From Albirhodobacter sp048262715 (GTDB lineage: Bacteria; Pseudomonadota; Alphaproteobacteria; Rhodobacterales; Rhodobacteraceae), in assembly GCA_048262715.1 (NCBI GenBank), contig JBLXEV010000003.1:186001-250000 (forward strand): 64,000 bases of DNA, read 5' to 3'. A model generated the notes under the pieces. It made no database searches, was not told where the DNA came from, and saw only the letters and a list, made by a program, of their open reading frames with translations. This document shows positions 60,968 to 64,000 of this stretch, piece after piece. Every line of letters starts with the position of its first letter. Within the stretch, counting starts at the first letter, position 1. The translations under genes and the position numbers were made by a program.

Positions 60968-62698
60968 GTGACCCAACACCTCCCAAAGCGCAGCCTGTTT
61001 ATCCGCCTGTGGCGCGACTATTTGCACGGGCATTGGCCCGTTATGACTGCCGCGCTGGTCTTGATGACCATCGACGGTGCGACACTGGGCGCGCTATCAT
61101 GGGTGCTGGAGCCGCTCTTCGATAAGGTATTTGTCTCGCGCGACGCGGGCGCAATCTGGTGGGTTGGCGGCGCGATCTTCGGGCTGTTTGCGCTGCGCGC
61201 TGTGACATCCGTGGGATCAAAAACCTTGCTGACAAAGGTCTCCCTCGGCTCGTCCACCGCGATGCAGGTGGATGTGCTGCGCCATCTCCTGACGCTGGAT
61301 ATGAGCTTTTTCCAACGCAATCCCCCCGGCGCGCTGATCGAGCGGGTGCAGGGAGATACGATGGCCGTGCAAGGCGTCTGGTCAACTGTGATCACCGGCG
61401 CGGGGCGCGATGCGGTGGCACTTGTGGGGCTAGCAGCCGTCGCGATCTCGATTGATCCGGTCTGGACACTCGCCGCCCTCATCGGCGCGCCCTTGTTAAT
61501 CCTGCCTACCGCGATAGCGCAACGCTACATCCGCAAGAAAACCCGCCAGAATCGCGATCAGGCCAGCCAGCGCGCGACACGGCTGGATGAAATCTTCCAC
61601 GGGGTCTCCGCCGTCAAGCTGAACCAGATGGAAGGCTACCAGATGGGCCGCTTTGAGAGCATCGTCGCGCAGATCCGCGGCGGGCAGGTCAAGATGGCCG
61701 CCTCAAACGCAATGATCCCCGCGCTGATCGATATCGTCACAGGCTTTGGCTTCTTCGCGGTGTTGGTGCTCGGCGGGCGTGAGATCATCGACGGCGAGCG
61801 CACCGTCGGCGAGTTCATGTCGTTCTTCACCGCGATGTCGCTCGCGTTCCAGCCGCTGCGCCGCTTGGGTGCGCTGGCAGGCACCTGGCAAACCGCCGCC
61901 GCCTCTCTCGAGCGGCTCTATGAACTTCTCGACACGCCGCCGACGATCACCACAGGCACTAAGACCACAATCGGCGCCACCGCGATCGAGCTTGACAACG
62001 TGCGGCTGTCCTACGGCGATACAGAGGTGCTGCGCGGCCTCACGCTGCGCGCGGAGGCGGGTAAGACGACTGCGCTTGTCGGGCCTTCAGGGGCGGGCAA
62101 ATCCACCGTATTCAACCTGCTTACACGTCTGGTCGATCCGGAGTCCGGCGTGGTGCGGCTCGGCGGTGTGGATATCAGCACCCTGTCGCTGGAGGCCCTG
62201 CGGGCGCAATTCTCTACCGTCTCGCAGGATGCGGCGCTCTTTGACGAAACCATCCGCGAGAACATCGCTTTGGGCCGCGATGTCCCTGCCGAGGACATGG
62301 CGCGCGCCGTGAAAGCCGCCCATGTGAGCGAGTTTGTCGAGAAGCTGCCCCTCGGCCTCGATCAACCCGCAGGCCCGCGCGGCTCGGGCCTCTCAGGCGG
62401 GCAGCGTCAACGGGTTGCCATCGCCCGTGCTGTGCTGCGCAACGCCCCAGTGCTGCTGCTGGATGAGGCCACCTCGGCGCTCGATACCGCCTCCGAGGCG
62501 CTTGTCGGGCAGGCGCTGGATGAGCTCTCTGAGGGCCGCACGACCCTGGTGATCGCGCACCGCCTTTCCACCGTGCGCCGCGCGGATAAGATCATCGTGA
62601 TCGTCGCTGGCGCGGTTGTCGAAGAAGGCACACATGAAGAACTGGTCGCCCGCGACGGCACCTATGCGGCGCTCAGCCGTATGCAATTTTCGGAGTGA
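60968..62698 (+). CDS. ABC exporter, MsbA-like lipid exporter
   Basis: A 576-residue half-transporter: six transmembrane segments (about 20-310) and ATPase with GPSGAGKST, LSGGQRQRVAIARAVL, LLLDEATSALD and IAHRLSTV. The intracellular loop TRLDEIFHGVSAVKLNQMEGYQ and overall pattern are MsbA-like, so lipid A or phospholipid export is the best guess. It starts with GTG after GAGG. ygfZ begins four bases after its stop, so the two are co-transcribed. Confidence 0.88.
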   Translation: MTQHLPKRSLFIRLWRDYLHGHWPVMTAALVLMTIDGATLGALSWVLEPLFDKVFVSRDAGAIWWVGGAIFGLFALRAVTSVGSKTLLTKVSLGSSTAMQVDVLRHLLTLDMSFFQRNPPGALIERVQGDTMAVQGVWSTVITGAGRDAVALVGLAAVAISIDPVWTLAALIGAPLLILPTAIAQRYIRKKTRQNRDQASQRATRLDEIFHGVSAVKLNQMEGYQMGRFESIVAQIRGGQVKMAASNAMIPALIDIVTGFGFFAVLVLGGREIIDGERTVGEFMSFFTAMSLAFQPLRRLGALAGTWQTAAASLERLYELLDTPPTITTGTKTTIGATAIELDNVRLSYGDTEVLRGLTLRAEAGKTTALVGPSGAGKSTVFNLLTRLVDPESGVVRLGGVDISTLSLEALRAQFSTVSQDAALFDETIRENIALGRDVPAEDMARAVKAAHVSEFVEKLPLGLDQPAGPRGSGLSGGQRQRVAIARAVLRNAPVLLLDEATSALDTASEALVGQALDELSEGRTTLVIAHRLSTVRRADKIIVIVAGAVVEEGTHEELVARDGTYAALSRMQFSE

Positions 62699-62702
62699 TG
62701 AT

Positions 62703-63440
62703 ATGCGGATGATCTATGAAATATCTGGCGCAGATCGCGAAGACTTCCTGCAAGGGCTCGTCACCAACGATGTGCGCAAACTCGCGCAGGGCCCGATCTA
62801 TGCCGCCTTGCTCACGGCACAGGGCAAGTACCTCGCCGATTTCTTCCTGATCGCACACGGCGACTCCATCCTGCTGGATGTCGATGAAAGCCTCGCGGCA
62901 GGGCTCGTGCAGCGGCTCGGAATGTATCGCCTGCGGGCGGATGTGCAAATTACATCAAGCGAGCTCAAACTGCGCCAAGGCACAGGGCCTGCCCCTGAAG
63001 GCGCTCTGCCCGATCCGCGCGATCCGGCACTGGGCTGGCGTCTTTACGGGAGCGAGGCCGGCACCGATGGCACGGATTTCGACGCGATCCGTGTGGCCCA
63101 TTGCATCCCCGAGACGGCGATTGAGCTGACCCCCGACACCTACATTCTGGAAGCTGGGTTTGAGCGCCTCAACGGCGTGGATTTCCGCAAGGGCTGCTAT
63201 GTCGGGCAAGAGGTCACCGCGCGGATGAAACATAAGACCGAGCTGCGCAAAGGGCTGGCGCGGGTGACGATCTCAGGTCCCGTCCCCGTCGGCACGCCCG
63301 TCACCGTTGAGGGCCGCGAGATTGGCACTGTGTTCACCCAATCCGGCGGCGAGGCGATTGCGCATCTCCGGCTGGACCGCGCAAAGGGCGATATGCAGGC
63401 AGGCACTGCCCAGCTTTCGCTACTTGAGGAAGGCAAGTGA
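62703..63440 (+). CDS. ygfZ: Folate-binding protein YgfZ (Fe-S cluster repair/assembly)
   Basis: A 245-residue GcvT-like tetrahydrofolate-binding protein that helps maintain Fe-S enzymes such as MiaB and RimO-type enzymes (RimO is in this window). The KGCYVGQE motif at about residues 165-172 (FRKGCYVGQEVTARMKHK) with the key cysteine is intact. CGGAG seven bases upstream selects the ATG at 62703. Downstream of the ABC exporter with a four-base gap. Confidence 0.93.
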   Translation: MRMIYEISGADREDFLQGLVTNDVRKLAQGPIYAALLTAQGKYLADFFLIAHGDSILLDVDESLAAGLVQRLGMYRLRADVQITSSELKLRQGTGPAPEGALPDPRDPALGWRLYGSEAGTDGTDFDAIRVAHCIPETAIELTPDTYILEAGFERLNGVDFRKGCYVGQEVTARMKHKTELRKGLARVTISGPVPVGTPVTVEGREIGTVFTQSGGEAIAHLRLDRAKGDMQAGTAQLSLLEEGK

Positions 63441-63488
63441 GCCAGCGCGGCGCGCTGACTGCGCAAACTTTTCCACACAAATGAAAAA

Positions 63489-63508
63489 GGGCGGCCAATT
63501 GGCCGCCC
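63489..63508 (-). terminator. Rho-independent terminator of efp
   Basis: GGGCGGCCAATTGGCCGCCC, a perfect 20-base palindrome; on the minus strand it is followed by TTTTTC. Confidence 0.9.
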
Positions 63509-63532
63509 GTCTCATATCACAGTTGCGCGAGA

Positions 63533-64000
63533 TCAGGCGCGCTCGGTGTATTCGAACAGCTCGGTATTTACGACGATCAGCTCGTCCGTTCCGACGAACG
63601 GCGGGATCATAACGCGCACACCATTGTCGAGGATCGCGGGCTTGAACGAGTTCGCAGCGGTCTGGCCTTTGACAACCGGCTCGGTCTCAACGACGCGGCA
63701 GGTGACCTTTTGCGGCAAGGACACGGTAAGAGCTTCCTCGCCGAAATACTCGATTGTCGCGATCATCCCGTCTTGCAGGAACGGCCGGCGATCGCCCAGA
63801 AGATCAGCATCAAGCTCGGTTTGCTCATAGGTTTCATTATCCATGAACACCAGCTTACCATCTGTTTCGTAAAGGAATTGCTGGTCTTTTTGATCCAGAC
63901 GAACACGCTCGACTTTGTCTTCCGAGCGGAAGCGCTCGTTGAGTTTACGGCCGTCGCGCAGGTTCTTCATCTCGACCTGAGCGAAGGCGCCGCCCTTGCC
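63533..64000 (-). CDS. efp: Elongation factor P (5' end outside window)
   Basis: Translation factor that resolves ribosome stalling at polyproline. The frame is open to the right window edge, so about 155 C-terminal residues are seen. GKGGAFAQVEMKNLRDGRKLNERFRSEDKVERV at the edge is the end of the KOW-like domain just after the modified lysine loop, then the two OB domains (FLYETDGKLVFMDNETYEQTEL; VTCRVVETEPVVKGQTAANSFKPAILDNGVRVMIPPFV). The modified lysine itself lies outside. Ends ETYERA-like (LFEYTERA). Confidence 0.95.
   Translation of the reverse strand, partial: GKGGAFAQVEMKNLRDGRKLNERFRSEDKVERVRLDQKDQQFLYETDGKLVFMDNETYEQTELDADLLGDRRPFLQDGMIATIEYFGEEALTVSLPQKVTCRVVETEPVVKGQTAANSFKPAILDNGVRVMIPPFVGTDELIVVNTELFEYTERA

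Noticed and set aside
1..64000. CRISPR arrays, insertion sequences, integrases or prophage
   Set aside because: No regular spaced repeats, transposase or integrase motifs, or phage structural genes were seen anywhere in the window.

Overview
The window is a stretch of ordinary chromosome from a high-GC alphaproteobacterium of the Rhodobacterales/Rhodobacteraceae type. The evidence is the gene families: GcrA, a PCuAC plus DUF2946 copper pair, MaeB, a PrpE with TTTGCAAA promoter boxes, a fused MerR-XRE-cupin regulator, and a 59-residue membrane protein typical of this group. I cannot fix the genus. No phage, insertion sequence, integrase, CRISPR array or plasmid function was found, and gene density and base composition are even.

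Layout. 1-9.4 kb: the end of malic enzyme maeB, propionyl-CoA synthetase prpE, an odd NtrC-like response regulator, nadK, glyA, a DUF817 membrane protein and an esterase. 9.4-17.7 kb: a 59-aa membrane protein with FNR-like boxes, a lipoprotein, lepA, a DUF2867 protein, a CopZ-like chaperone, a small secreted protein, a low-molecular-weight phosphatase divergent from the sirtuin cobB, the DUF2946-PCuAC copper operon, rpmB and meaB. 17.7-29.4 kb: DUF3108 protein, hrpB, argD-argF, an orphan ABC-2 permease, gcrA, a PEP mutase/isocitrate lyase family enzyme, rimO, a CAP protein and a Kv-like channel. 29.4-41.9 kb: cold-shock protein, a secreted triple-repeat protein, ettA, a putAbiC-type putative phage-defence protein, a 25-aa membrane peptide, yjdM, an acyl-CoA synthetase, a BON-LysM protein, an ABC exporter, a very Ala-rich OmpA-like protein and tRNA-Leu(UAA). 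41.9-54.8 kb: metG, an AsnC-type regulator, gabT divergent from a MerR-XRE-cupin regulator, rhomboid, Nudix, suhB, GFA, metR/metF, DUF2235 hydrolase, ornithine/lysine decarboxylase divergent from a second AsnC regulator. 54.8-64 kb: valS, hisC-like aminotransferase, a small protein, an AGT-type aminotransferase, an MsbA-like exporter, ygfZ and the end of efp.

How the genes work together. Most are housekeeping (translation: lepA, rpmB, rimO, ettA, metG, valS, efp; amino acids: glyA, argDF, metF, hisC). Themes scattered along the window are propionate/methylmalonate handling (prpE, meaB), copper (CopZ-like, PCuAC, DUF2946) and polyamine/GABA metabolism (decarboxylase, gabT and their adjacent regulators).

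The most unusual non-coding signal is a dispersed intergenic element with the core TAAATATCC plus a G-rich tail. It occurs in at least eight places, in two sub-types, is often next to a GC-rich hairpin, and twice forms an inverted pair; one pair encloses a possible 34-codon gene. I did not find a clear multi-gene undescribed system. The best leads are this repeat family, the solitary putAbiC protein, the secreted triple-repeat protein and several very small membrane proteins.
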